Positions 51,661 to 60,543 of a stretch of DNA of 64,000 bases are shown here, piece after piece. Source of the DNA: Flavobacteriales bacterium. GTDB lineage: Bacteria; Bacteroidota; Bacteroidia; Flavobacteriales_F; PHOS-HE28. A program made the position numbers and the translations under genes. Numbering within the stretch: position 1 is the stretch's first letter; every line of letters starts with the position of its first letter. The stretch covers positions 294,235-358,234 of the forward strand of contig JADJTW010000002.1 in NCBI GenBank assembly GCA_016710965.1, written 5' to 3'. The notes beneath the pieces are model-generated. The model was not told the origin of the DNA and did no database searches. It saw only the letters and a program-made list of their open reading frames with translations.

Positions 51661-52494
51661 CTAGTCCGCCCACCAAACTGAAAGAATTCGGTAGCTGCAA
51701 TTCTCCCCGGACTTGAACGTACAATGCTCTGTGCCAATCGACTCAGCATCTTGAGCTTCAACAAGCTCCTTGCCAGTGGATACGTGATCGCCCTTCCAGT
51801 CTAAGCTCTCGTACTTCACCCAAATTGCCCTAGATGGATGTTGGTTCTTAATGAAGAACTCGAACTGATAGGCCAAGAACTGACCCTCCGCGAACTCCTT
51901 CTTCACGTAGACATAGTCAATGGCTGACTTTGTCGGAGTAGGCCTTGGTTTGGGAGTAGAGGTCGGTCTGGGTCTGTCTGCTTCCGGTCTCTCGGTCATC
52001 CAAGGAGGAAGGTCGGGGTTGAGCGGTGGCGGATTGAACGGGACGTAGGGATCGCTGCACGAAAGGGTGTAGGTGTAATCGTCGTACTGCTGGGTATCGA
52101 TCTGCCTGAAGCACTCGACATGCCAGTCTTTGGGTTCATTCGCGAAACGAAAGTTCCCATCGTAGAACTTCACGGATCGCACACGCCAGCAATGACTATT
52201 GTCGCCGTCCCATTCAAATCGGCCATCCCCAGACTCAGCAAAGAAATAGTAGTAGCGATGGGTCAAATTGCCGCCTTGTGAAACTACCGTCTCTCCAGGC
52301 TTGGCGTTGAACCATCCTTCGGTAACCCAGACCTTTTCGACAGTGCTGAAGTAGCGCAGCGCAATGCTCACGTCCGCATTGCAGTCGTTCTTAAAACGTA
52401 GGGCAGCGTTCGCCGGAACATTTGTGATGGCGGCAGCGCCGATCGAAAAAGCCCAGAAGGTGAGCGATTCCTTGCTCAAGCTAAGGTTCAACAT
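51661..52494 (-). CDS. DUF1036 domain protein with proline-rich linker
   Basis: A 277-aa protein with a hydrophobic N-terminus (LTFWAFSIGAAAITNVPANA). A DUF1036 domain follows (LRFKNDCNADVSIALRYF, VTEGWFNAKPGETVV, HRYYYFFAESGDGRFEW). A linker rich in Pro, Arg and Thr (about residues 160-188) leads to a C-terminal beta-rich domain (FFIKNQHPSRAIWVKYESL, EHCTFKSGENCSYRI). Probably secreted. AT-richer than core genes. Role unknown. Confidence 0.75.
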   Translation of the reverse strand: MLNLSLSKESLTFWAFSIGAAAITNVPANAALRFKNDCNADVSIALRYFSTVEKVWVTEGWFNAKPGETVVSQGGNLTHRYYYFFAESGDGRFEWDGDNSHCWRVRSVKFYDGNFRFANEPKDWHVECFRQIDTQQYDDYTYTLSCSDPYVPFNPPPLNPDLPPWMTERPEADRPRPTSTPKPRPTPTKSAIDYVYVKKEFAEGQFLAYQFEFFIKNQHPSRAIWVKYESLDWKGDHVSTGKELVEAQDAESIGTEHCTFKSGENCSYRILSVWWAD

Positions 52495-52536
52495 GTTGGT
52501 GCGGTGTGATTCTGACAGATGAGGCCAATGCTCCTG

Positions 52537-53991
52537 TTAGTTCAAGCCCAGGAAAACCTTGTGGACCCACGCTTCCTTACCAGCGGTGAGAGTGACAATG
52601 CACAGCCCGTTGACTGAAATTGGCATCGGAACGGCAAGCTCGCCGAGAGGCAATCGGACACTCTCGATGGCATGTAGCAATGATCCGTTCAGCGAATAGA
52701 TCTTCATCGAAGCCGTTCTCTCAGTGTCGGAGATCAGGACGAGACCGATCGCAGTGGAACGAACAGTGACACTACCACTCTGACCGCTTCGAACCTTCTC
52801 GCGCGCTATTTCGATCGGGTCATCGTCCAAAACCATTTGGGTTGAGTTCGTCAGCCGGGCGATCCTCCCTACCGCTAGGCTACCGAACTGTGCAAATGAG
52901 CCTACCACAACAAGCCCACCGTTGCTCTGACGCACGATACCATTGACGGCCGATGAAGCACCTGTGCTAGCATTCAATGTGTTGTCCACCGCGCCGCTCG
53001 TTGTAAGGCGCACGATCCGTGTCTTGGCGCTGGTATTGAACTGTGTGAAGTTCCCAACCAGGATGATCTTGTTGTTGCTCTGTTGTGCAATGGCGTAAAC
53101 AGCGTCACTTGCCCCGCTTCCACCTGAGTTGAACCCGCTATCGATTGAGCCGGAAGTGGTCAGCCGGAGTATCCGACCCTTAGTCGACGTGTTGAACTGA
53201 ACGAAGAGCCCTCCGACAAGGATCTTGCCGTCGGCTTGTACCCTCAGACAACGCACATCGGAGTTCGCACCGGCCCCTCCGGAGTTGAAAGTTGCATCGA
53301 TTGCACCGGATGTTGTGAGGCGGAGAATTCGGCCTTTGGCTGCCGTGTTGAACTGTGTGAAGGAACCGCCCACGATGACCTTGCCATCGCTTTGCAGGGC
53401 CAGCGCGTACACAGCGCTAGCCGCATTCGCTCCAGCGCCGCCGGAATTGAAACCGGTATCAATGCTACCTGTTGATGAGACCCTAACGATTTTCCCTTTG
53501 GCCACGCCGTTGTACTGCGCGAAACTCCCCCCCAAGATTACCTTCCCATCGCTCTGCACCGCGATGGCGCGGACCGCATCACTGGCTCCTGAACCGATGT
53601 TGAAGGTGTTGTCGATAGCACCAGTGGAGGTAAGGCGCACGATCCTGTTGCGGGCAAGACCATTGAACTGGGTAAAGCTCCCGCCTACGAGCACCTTCCC
53701 ATCCGCTTGGATGGCCAGGCTGTAAATGGCCGCACTCGCACCCGATCCGATGTTGAATGTGTTATCAAGCGTTCCGTTGCTATTGATCCGGACGATGCGG
53801 TTGCGAGCAACTCCGTTGTACTGAGCGAAGTTGCCTGCGATGATCATCTTTCCGTCTGCTTGGAGGGCGATGCAGTTGATGGTGGTGTTCGCACCAGAAC
53901 CTCCGCTATTGAAGGTGTTATCCACTTGGGCATTTGCCATGCCGACCAAGAAGAGGGTTGACAAGATTCCGTTGAGGGTTCTCATGGTCAT
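52537..53991 (-). CDS. Delta-60 repeat propeller protein, T9SS-type C-terminus
   Basis: A 484-aa secreted protein with a signal peptide (STLFLVGMANAQ). Seven to eight delta-60 repeats of about 50 residues follow (ALQADGKMIIAGNFAQYNG, AIQADGKVLVGGSFTQFNG, DNTFNIGSGASAA), a likely beta-propeller. The C-terminus (LYSLNGSLLHAIESVRLP-like) resembles a degenerate T9SS type A sorting domain. The ATG at 53991 or 53985 is possible. AT-richer than core genes. Confidence 0.82.
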   Translation of the reverse strand: MTMRTLNGILSTLFLVGMANAQVDNTFNSGGSGANTTINCIALQADGKMIIAGNFAQYNGVARNRIVRINSNGTLDNTFNIGSGASAAIYSLAIQADGKVLVGGSFTQFNGLARNRIVRLTSTGAIDNTFNIGSGASDAVRAIAVQSDGKVILGGSFAQYNGVAKGKIVRVSSTGSIDTGFNSGGAGANAASAVYALALQSDGKVIVGGSFTQFNTAAKGRILRLTTSGAIDATFNSGGAGANSDVRCLRVQADGKILVGGLFVQFNTSTKGRILRLTTSGSIDSGFNSGGSGASDAVYAIAQQSNNKIILVGNFTQFNTSAKTRIVRLTTSGAVDNTLNASTGASSAVNGIVRQSNGGLVVVGSFAQFGSLAVGRIARLTNSTQMVLDDDPIEIAREKVRSGQSGSVTVRSTAIGLVLISDTERTASMKIYSLNGSLLHAIESVRLPLGELAVPMPISVNGLCIVTLTAGKEAWVHKVFLGLN

Positions 53992-54123
53992 TGGGGTTAA
54001 GGTTGGCGTCGGACCCACCGGCAGTATGACGGGTGAGCGCGGCGTTTGGGTTTCTGGATGCTAATGTTCACTCAATCAGCATTCCCCATGGGGAACCGCG
54101 TGAACGAGGCAGACACTCTCGGT

Positions 54124-54993
54124 CTACTCAGTACCGATCTCGAAGAGGCCGATACGTCGCAACTCCTTGTAGACATGCTCGATCCGCTCGAAGTCTCTTC
54201 CCATGTGATCACCGGCCTTTCGTAGTATGGCACTTCGCTGCTTGCGAAGATTCTCAACGTTCGTCTTCAAGGCCACGGCAACATCTTCCAGAGCGGGTGG
54301 TTTCCAGTCAGCAGCTTGCACTGAGTCGCCCATGTTCAATACCGCCCGGTGATATGCTCGCAGCAGTTTCTCCTCCGCCCCGGAGAAGAGGTGCTTGGCA
54401 ATGGCCTTGGCCACCTCCATATTCATCGCGCTGGTCCACGCCTCGTTCACCAATTCTTCTTGAAAGATGTCCGGGCGCAGGGGGGCGTAGTCCATCGCGC
54501 GATGGCTCACGTAATAGCGACTGAAGTACTTGAGCATGTTGCCGTCCTTGTCGACTTGGAGCATGGACGATGACTGAATGACCTGAAAGTAGTCGCCCCG
54601 TTTATTGCGAATCGGGAGCATGATCCTGTACGACTGACCAAGCGGAGTTCCATCCGTCTTGAACTGCTGCGTAGTCGTGTAAGCCGCAGCTGCCCATCGT
54701 TGGAACATCATGAAGTAGTCCGGATGAATCAGCTCTAGGAACTCGGCCATCTTGATTCCATCATCCCATCCGAGGGCTCTTCTCACGCCATGTCGAAAAC
54801 TGTAGTCGCACAGCTTGGTCTCGACGGTCAGAGCGAATTCACCGGGGTGCGTCATCAACTCAGCCATGCGCTGCTCGTACTGTGCTACCTCGGCATCGGA
54901 CCAGCGCACCGGTGGTCCGAAGTTCGAGGCGATGGCTCTGACCGCGTTCTGTCCGAAGGCGATGGCTTCGCGAATCTGTTCAAGGGTTGGCAT
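54124..54993 (-). CDS. Regulator-like protein with PAS-like and C-terminal helical domain
   Basis: A 289-aa cytoplasmic protein. The central part (ALGWDDGIKMAEFLELIHPD, YRIMLPIRNKRGDYFQVIQ, GNMLKYFSRYYVSHR) has PAS-like features. The C-terminal 80 residues are helical (VAVALKTNVENLRKQRSAI, EHVYKELRRIGLFEIG), possibly a LuxR-type helix-turn-helix. Similar proteins occur in Bacteroidota as putative transcription regulators. No partner gene is adjacent. Confidence 0.6.
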   Translation of the reverse strand: MPTLEQIREAIAFGQNAVRAIASNFGPPVRWSDAEVAQYEQRMAELMTHPGEFALTVETKLCDYSFRHGVRRALGWDDGIKMAEFLELIHPDYFMMFQRWAAAAYTTTQQFKTDGTPLGQSYRIMLPIRNKRGDYFQVIQSSSMLQVDKDGNMLKYFSRYYVSHRAMDYAPLRPDIFQEELVNEAWTSAMNMEVAKAIAKHLFSGAEEKLLRAYHRAVLNMGDSVQAADWKPPALEDVAVALKTNVENLRKQRSAILRKAGDHMGRDFERIEHVYKELRRIGLFEIGTE

Positions 54994-55164
54994 GGGTGGT
55001 TGGCGGATGTTGTACAGTTCATACCGGGCACCTCGCTAAAGTTATCGTCGGAACTGAATTCCGCGTGAGCGATCGCAGTGGAAAGCCCGGAGCCGGTAAT
55101 CCGGCGAGGACTTGGACGGAAGAGCGCGACGGTGAGGCTTTGCGAACCGGCACGCCCAAACGAC
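54994..55164. other. Repeat-like spacer after icmF
   Basis: A 171-nt tract between two minus-strand genes. It contains GCCCGGAGCCGGTAATCCGG (imperfect inverted repeat) and TGAGGCTTTGCGAA (55133-55146), shared exactly with the insertion at 50289-50325. It reads as a small repeated element next to the mutase stop. No gene seen. Confidence 0.5.
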
Positions 55165-58100
55165 CTACATGTTCCTTCTGATACTGCCCCCCCACCTCGA
55201 ACATCGCCGCAGTCAGCTGCCCCAGCGAGCAGTACTTCGTCGCTTCCATCAGCACCGCAAACATGTTCTCGTTCTTGATCGCCGCCTCCTGCAATTTGCG
55301 CAGCGCCGCATTGCCTTCTTCCGCATAAGCCTGCTGCACGTTCTCCACGGTGCGGATCTGCGCTTCCTTCTCTTCCTCGGTGGCGCGGATCACCTCTTTG
55401 GGCAGCACGGTGGGTGAGCCCTTCGAACTCAAGAAGGTGTTCACACCGATGATCGGGTATTCGCCGGTGTGCTTGAGCGTTTCGTAGTAGAGGCTTTCCT
55501 CCTGGATGCGGCTGCGCTGGTACATGGTCTCCATGGCGCCGAGCACGCCGCCGCGTTCGGTGATGCGGTCGAACTCGGTGAGCACGGCCTCTTCCACCAG
55601 GTCGGTGAGCTCTTCGATGATGAAGGAGCCTTGCAACGGGTTCTCGTTCTTGGCCAGGCCGAGCTCTTTGTTGATGATGAGCTGGATGGCCATGGCGCGG
55701 CGCACGCTTTCCTCGGTGGGCGTGGTGATGGCCTCGTCGTAGGCGTTGGTGTGCAGGCTGTTGCAGTTGTCGTAGATGGCGTAGAGCGCCTGCAACGTGG
55801 TGCGGATGTCGTTGAAGTCGATCTCCTGCGCGTGGAGGCTGCGGCCGCTGGTCTGGATGTGGTACTTGAGCATCTGGCTGCGCTCGTCGGCGCCGTAGCG
55901 GTGCTTGAGGCCTTGGCCCAGAGGCGGCGCGCCACGCGGCCCATCACGGCGTACTCGGGGTCCATGCCGTTGCTGAAGAAGAAGCTCAGGTTGGGCGCGA
56001 AGGCGTTGATGTCCATGCCCCGGCTGAGGTAGTACTCCACGTAGGTGAAGCCGTTGGCCAGGGTGAAGGCGAGCTGGCTGATGGGGTTGGCGCCGGCCTC
56101 CGCGATGTGGTAGCCGCTGATGCTGACGCTGTAGAAGTTGCGGACCTTCTGCTCGATGAAGTATTGCTGCACGTCGCCCATCAACCGCAGCGCGAACTCG
56201 GTGCTGAAGATGCAGGTGTTCTGCGCCTGGTCCTCCTTGAGGATGTCGGCCTGCACGGTGCCGCGGACCTGCGCGAGGGTGTCGGCCTTGATCTTGGCGT
56301 AGACGTCGGCGGGGAGGACTTGATCTCCGGTAAGACCGAGAAGCATGAGGCCGAGACCGTCGTTGCCTTTCGGAACCTCACCCAAATACGTCGGAGGCGT
56401 TGCGCCTTTCGCCTCCCATACCTCCCTTACCTTCTTTACCACCCTCTCCTCTTCGCCATTCGCACGTATCCACTTCTCGCAGTTCTGGTCGATGGCGGCG
56501 TTCATGAAGAAGCCGAGCAGCATGGGCGCGGGACCGTTGATGGTCATGCTCACGCTGGTGGTGGGCGCGGTGAGGTCGAAGCCGCTATAGAGCTTCTTGG
56601 CATCGTCGAGGCAGCAGATGCTCACGCCGCTGTTGCCCACCTTGCCGTAGATGTCCGGACGGCGGCCGGGATCATGGCCGTAGAGCGTGACGCTGTCGAA
56701 GGCGGTGCTGAGGCGCTTGGCGGGCAGGCCCTGGCTCACGTAGTGGAAGCGCTTGTTGGTGCGCTCGGGTCCGCCCTCGCCGGCGAACATGCGCGCGGGG
56801 TCCTCGCCCTGGCGCTTGAAGGGATAGATGCCCGCGGTGTAGGGGAAGAAGCCGGGCGTGTTCTCCTGCATGGCCCAGCGCACCTTGTCGCCCCAGCTGC
56901 GGAATTTCGGCAGCGCGACTTTCGGGATCTTCAGGTGACTGAGGCTCTCGGTGTGGTTGGGGACTTTGATCTCCTTGCCACGTACGAGGTAGGTGTAGAA
57001 CTCGCCGCTGTATTTGGCTTCCTCTTCCTTCCAGCCACTGATCATGGACCAGAGATGCGGGTCGAGGTCTTTCTTCAGTTCAATGAACTTGTTGATGAGG
57101 GAGGTGAGCTCAGGAGAGGGAGAAGAGGGAGGGAAGGGAGGTAAGGGAGGTGAAGAAGGTGAGGGAGGGAAAGCAGGTGAGGCCGCATTTCCTCCTCCCT
57201 TGCTTCCCTTCCCTCCTTCACCTCCTTCACCCGCAAGCATGTCCGGTCCTCCGAAGGTGATCACAGCCGAGTGCAACCCATACAGTTGATCCGCGATACC
57301 GGCCTGCTTCTCCACACGCTCATCGTACCTCCGGTTGTTCTCGCTGATCTCGCTCAAGTATCGGCTCTTGGCGGGCGGGATGATCCACACCTTCTCGCTC
57401 ATCTCGTCGTGCGCGTGGAAGGTGCTGTGGAAGTCGACGCCTGTCTTGGACTTGATGGTCTCCATCAACCGCACATACAGGTTGTTGGTGCCGGGATCGT
57501 TGAACTGGCTGGCGATGGTGCCTACGACGGGAAGCTTGTCGTCGTCGGCATCCCAGAGCTGGTGGTTGCGCTTGTACTGCTTCTTCACGTCGCGCACGGC
57601 ATCCTGCGCCCCGCGCTTGTCGAACTTGTTGATCGCCACCACGTCGGCGAAGTCGAGCATGTCGATCTTCTCCAATTGCGTGGCCGCGCCGAACTCCGGC
57701 GTCATGATGTAGAGCGAGACGTCGCTGTGGTCGAGGATCTCGGTATCGCTCTGGCCGATGCCGCTCGTTTCCAGGATGATCAGGTCGAAGCCCGCGGCCT
57801 TCAACACGTCCACCGCTTCCTTCACGTGCTTGCTCAGTGCGAGGTTGCTCTGCCGTGTGGCCAGGGAACGCATGTACACGCGCTCGCCACGGATGCTGTT
57901 CATGCGGATGCGGTCGCCCAGCAGCGCGCCGCCGGTCTTGCGCTTGCTCGGGTCCACGGAAATAACTCCGATGGTCTTCGTCGGCTGATCGAGGATGAAA
58001 CGGCGGATCAGCTCGTCCACCATGCTGCTCTTGCCCGCACCGCCCGTGCCTGTGATGCCCAGCACCGGCGCCTTGCTCGCTTCGGCCTTCTTGTGGATCT

Positions 58101-58672
58101 CGTCGGCGATGGTGGCGAACACCTCCGGATGGTTCTCCGCCGTGCTGATCAACTTGGCGATGGCCGGCCAGTTCTGCGGGCTCAGCTTCTTCGCTTCGCC
58201 GTTCAGCTTGTCGCTCAGGTCGAAGTCGGCCTTCTCCAGCATGTCGTTGATCATGCCCTGCAGGCCCATCGCACGACCATCGTCCGGGTGGTAGAGCCGC
58301 GTGATGCCGTACGCGTGCAGTTCCTTGATCTCCTCCGGCAGTATCGTCCCTCCTCCTCCACCGAAGATCTTGATGGGGGGGGTGCCCAGCGCCTTTCTCT
58401 TTGAGCAGGTCGTACATGTACTTGAAGTACTCGGTGTGCCCGCCTTGGTAGCTCGTCATGGCGATGGCGTGGGCATCCTCCTGGATCGCGGTGTTCACCA
58501 CGTCCTCCACGCTGCGGTCGTGCCCCAGGTGGATCACCTCGGCGCCGGTGGCCTGAATGATCCTTCTCATAATGTTGATCGCCGCGTCATGCCCGTCAAA
58601 GAGGGACGCAGCTGTCACCACACGGATCTTGTTCTTCGGAACGTAGGGCGGAGCTTGAACGAATGTGGACAT
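55165..58672 (-). CDS. icmF: Fused cobalamin-dependent acyl-CoA mutase (IcmF type), three indels
   Basis: Fused isobutyryl-/methylmalonyl-CoA mutase: an N-terminal B12-binding domain (AASLFDGHDAAINIMRR), a central MeaI/ArgK-like GTPase (VLGITGTGGAGKSSMVDELI) and the large mutase TIM-barrel (ISCCLDDAKKLYSGFDLTAP, NFYSVSISGYHIAEAGA). It rearranges the acyl-CoA carbon skeleton; the GTPase domain guards cofactor integrity. The frame is broken at 58375-58382 (eight Gs where seven restore KIFGGGGGTILPEEI), at 55909 (a C missing; restores WAKALKHRYGADERSQ) and at 55187-55193 (seven Cs where six restore the family end RRNM and a stop at 55165). All three are likely consensus errors. Confidence 0.9.
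57114..57238. repeat. Purine/pyrimidine-strand low-complexity tract in the icmF linker
   Basis: About 65 nt of G/A-rich sequence (GGGAGGG, GGGAAGGG runs) are followed by a C/T-rich half (CCTCCTCCC, CCCTTCCC), so the two halves can pair. It encodes a Gly/Lys then Pro/Ser-rich linker between the GTPase and mutase domains. It may be a polymorphic insertion; G-quadruplex or hairpin formation is possible. Confidence 0.7.
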
Positions 58673-58705
58673 GGCGTGAAGGTACCTGAGCGGGATGGGT
58701 TCTAG

Positions 58706-58870
58706 TGATGTGTCGATGCGCCAAGCATGTTGAGCGACGGAGGAGCGAAGTCCCGCCTAAGCGGGAATGTTGATGGCGGCATCGTGGCCATCGAACAAAC
58801 TGGCGGCGGTAACGACGCGGATCTTGTGCTTGGGGACGTAGGGAGGTGCTTGGACGAAGGACATGGTGCG
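58706..58870. repeat. 165-bp direct repeat, copy 1
   Basis: Nearly identical to 60310-60475. It contains a TCCCGC-CTAA-GCGGGA palindrome and the truncated 35-codon mutase N-terminus, and lies just upstream of the real icmF start. Confidence 0.9.
58757..58864 (-). pseudogene. Truncated icmF 5' end (copy A)
   Basis: A 35-codon ORF (MSFVQAPPYVPKHKIRVV, then TAASLFDGHDAAINIPA) matches the first 33 codons of icmF and is cut by the stop inside a TCCCGC palindrome. Its own -7-like TAGCTTCG lies 5 nt before the ATG. It is a promoter-plus-N-terminus copy, divergent from the DUF1573 gene. Confidence 0.8.
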
Positions 58871-58981
58871 AAGCTATCGCCCCTCCGCCGATCACGTATC
58901 AAAGCCTTTTGGTTAAGGATCTGTCAAATACTACAGGATGCCACAGGCCACCACGATATTTCGAACCATAGCAAGAAGATC

Positions 58982-59377
58982 ATGCGCTTGAGACCGTTCT
59001 CCCTCTTCGCGATCGCGCTATTCCTCTCCCATTCCGTCACCATCGCACAGGTCTCCGGGCCCAATTACGCCTGGATCAGTGTGAAGCCCGAGGTGGTGCG
59101 ATGCGATACGGTCGCCGCAGGCTCGAACGGCCACAGCAGCTTCGTGGTGTTCAATAAGGGAGAAGTCCCCCTGCAGATCCACGCTATCAAGACCGCACAC
59201 GGTGGCTTGGTCGCTTCCTGTAACAAGGCACTCATCTCACCTGGCGATAGCATGACCGTAGGGCTCCGCTATGACACGAATAGGCTGGGGCCGCTGAATA
59301 CGAGTGTTACCATCGAAAGCAATGCCGCCAATACCCCTACGCTCTTTGTTCGGGTCATGGGATTTGTCAAGCAATAG
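58982..59377 (+). CDS. DUF1573 domain protein
   Basis: A 131-aa secreted protein with a signal peptide (FAIALFLSHSVTIAQ), then a single DUF1573 domain (FVVFNKGEVPLQIHAIKTA, CNKALISPGDSMTVGLRYDT, NRLGPLNTSVTIESNA). DUF1573 proteins are common and mostly uncharacterised in Bacteroidota. It lies between the two 165-bp direct repeats, together with the mntA-hepT pair. Confidence 0.85.
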   Translation: MRLRPFSLFAIALFLSHSVTIAQVSGPNYAWISVKPEVVRCDTVAAGSNGHSSFVVFNKGEVPLQIHAIKTAHGGLVASCNKALISPGDSMTVGLRYDTNRLGPLNTSVTIESNAANTPTLFVRVMGFVKQ

Positions 59378-59426
59378 ACACCCCTTGGCTTTCCTCTGGA
59401 TGATGAGACACATAGACTAACGACCT

Positions 59427-59434
59427 ACCTTCGC
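59427..59434 (+). promoter_or_regulatory. Putative -7 element for mntA-hepT
   Basis: TACCTTCG ends 5 nt before the mntA ATG. At this distance the transcript would be leaderless. Confidence 0.55.
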
Positions 59435-59439
59435 CTACC

Positions 59440-59769
59440 ATGCTCAAAGACCTCATCGCCAAGGACCGCGCCGGTTTCCAGCGCTTGTGCGAAACACACG
59501 AGGTGGCGCAGTTGCACGCGTTCGGTTCCTCCGTTCAGGGTTCATTCACAGGTACAAGCGATGTGGACCTGTTGGTCGACTTGAAGACCAGGGACCCGCT
59601 CCGCTTCGGCGAACTGATGCTGGACCTGTGGGACAAGCTCGAGGCCTTTTTCGGCCGCAAGGTGGATCTGCTCACCCTGCGTTCGGTGAAGAACCCGGTG
59701 ATGCGCGCGGAGATCGAACGGACCAAGGTGCTGGTGTATGATGGATCCCAAGCGCAAGTACTGGTCTGA
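59440..59769 (+). CDS. mntA: MntA-type nucleotidyltransferase antitoxin
   Basis: A 109-aa minimal nucleotidyltransferase with the signature GSSVQGSFTGTSDVDLLVD and a later acidic residue in RKVDLLTL. In type VII systems MntA adenylylates the HepT toxin on a tyrosine and inactivates it. The hepT gene overlaps by 32 nt, as is usual. The pair lies between two duplicated mutase 5' ends. Confidence 0.92.
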   Translation: MLKDLIAKDRAGFQRLCETHEVAQLHAFGSSVQGSFTGTSDVDLLVDLKTRDPLRFGELMLDLWDKLEAFFGRKVDLLTLRSVKNPVMRAEIERTKVLVYDGSQAQVLV

Positions 59770-60070
59770 TATCGTTGTCGCCTTGGATGCGATCGACCTT
59801 CACCTGAATGGGGTCACGACATTCGACCAATACACAGTCTCCATAACTGTGAAGGATGCGGTGGAGCGCAGGTTGATCACGATCGGCGAAGCGGTGAACA
59901 AGCTCGCGCTACTGGAAGAAGAAGGGATCGTCGAGGACGCACAGCGCATCCGTGCGTTCCGCAATCGCTTGGTGCATTCTTATGACAGCACGGATGATAC
60001 GCTCGTGTGGGCGATCATTCGGAACCATTTGTCGCCGTTGAGGCGATTGGCCGAAGCCAGATCGGCTTGA
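59738..60070 (+). CDS. hepT: HepT-type HEPN ribonuclease toxin
   Basis: A 110-aa HEPN (DUF86) toxin. The motif R-x4-H-x-Y is intact in FRNRLVHSYDSTDD; the tyrosine is the residue modified by MntA in characterised systems. Helices around it (TVKDAVERRLITIGEAVNKL) are typical. ATG 59738 or 59741 may be the start. The stop lies 8 nt before a mutase 5'-fragment, so the module's end coincides with a rearrangement breakpoint. Confidence 0.92.
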   Translation: MMDPKRKYWSDIVVALDAIDLHLNGVTTFDQYTVSITVKDAVERRLITIGEAVNKLALLEEEGIVEDAQRIRAFRNRLVHSYDSTDDTLVWAIIRNHLSPLRRLAEARSA

Positions 60071-60078
60071 TCGTACGC

Positions 60079-60276
60079 GACCTCCTGGATCGCGGTGTTC
60101 ACCACATCCTCCACGCTGCGGTCGTGCCCCAGGTGGATCACCTCGGCGCCGGTGCTCTGGATGATCCGCCGCATGATGTTGATGGCGGCATCGTGGCCGT
60201 CAAAGAGCGAGGCCGCAGTGACGACACGGATCTTGTGCTTGGGGACGTAGGGCGGGGCTTGAACGAATGTGGACAT
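60079..60276 (-). pseudogene. Fragment of icmF 5' end (codons 1-66, copy D)
   Basis: Reads MSTFVQAPPYVPKHKIRVV, DGHDAAINIMRRIIQST, AEVIHLGHDRSVEDVV and NTAIQE, then runs out at the hepT stop. Identity to the functional gene's start is roughly 85% by eye, so it is an older copy than the 165-bp repeats. A TACCTTCA element is retained upstream of the ATG. Confidence 0.88.
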
Positions 60277-60309
60277 GGCGTGAAGGTACCAGCGAGGGAC
60301 CGTTTCTTT

Positions 60310-60475
60310 TGATGTGTTGATGCGCCAAGCATGTTGAGCGACGGAGGAGCGAAGTCCCGCCTAAGCGGGAATGCTGATGGCGGCATCGTGGCCATCGAAC
60401 AAACTGGCGGCGGTAACGACGCGGATCTTGTGCTTGGGCTGGTAGGGAGGAGCTTGGACGAAGGACATGAGGCGA
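60310..60475. repeat. 165-bp direct repeat, copy 2
   Basis: Almost identical to 58706-58870. Together with the flanking mutase 5' ends it makes a direct repeat of about 400 bp (58473-58870 and 60079-60475) around the DUF1573 gene and the mntA-hepT pair. Confidence 0.9.
60361..60468 (-). pseudogene. Truncated icmF 5' end (copy B)
   Basis: A 35-codon ORF matching copy A (MSFVQAPPYQPKHKIRVV), again cut by a stop inside the TCCCGC palindrome. TACCTTCG lies 4 nt before the ATG. Confidence 0.8.
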
Positions 60476-60530
60476 AGGTATCCGGGAGAAGATGATATCG
60501 ACCTCAGTTCAAGGCGGCCGAAACTCGTCC

Positions 60531-60538
60531 TAAATTCG
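60531..60538 (+). promoter_or_regulatory. Putative -7 element, leaderless arrangement
   Basis: TAAATTCG ends 5 nt before the ATG at 60544. Confidence 0.5.
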
Positions 60539-60543
60539 GCACA

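Noticed and set aside
51431..51724. Alternative N-terminal part of the transglutaminase-like protein in another frame
   Set aside because: It overlaps the end of the DUF1036 gene and joining it would require a frameshift not supported by any family sequence.
55019..55164. C-terminal extension of icmF by about 48 residues
   Set aside because: It results from a homopolymer indel at 55187-55193. With one base less the protein ends in the family-typical RRNM at 55165.
57271..58404. 377-codon plus-strand open frame
   Set aside because: Antisense of the icmF GTPase region; no motifs.
58984..60078. A classical transposon or insertion sequence around mntA-hepT
   Set aside because: No transposase or terminal inverted repeats were found; the bracketing sequences are copies of the mutase 5' end.
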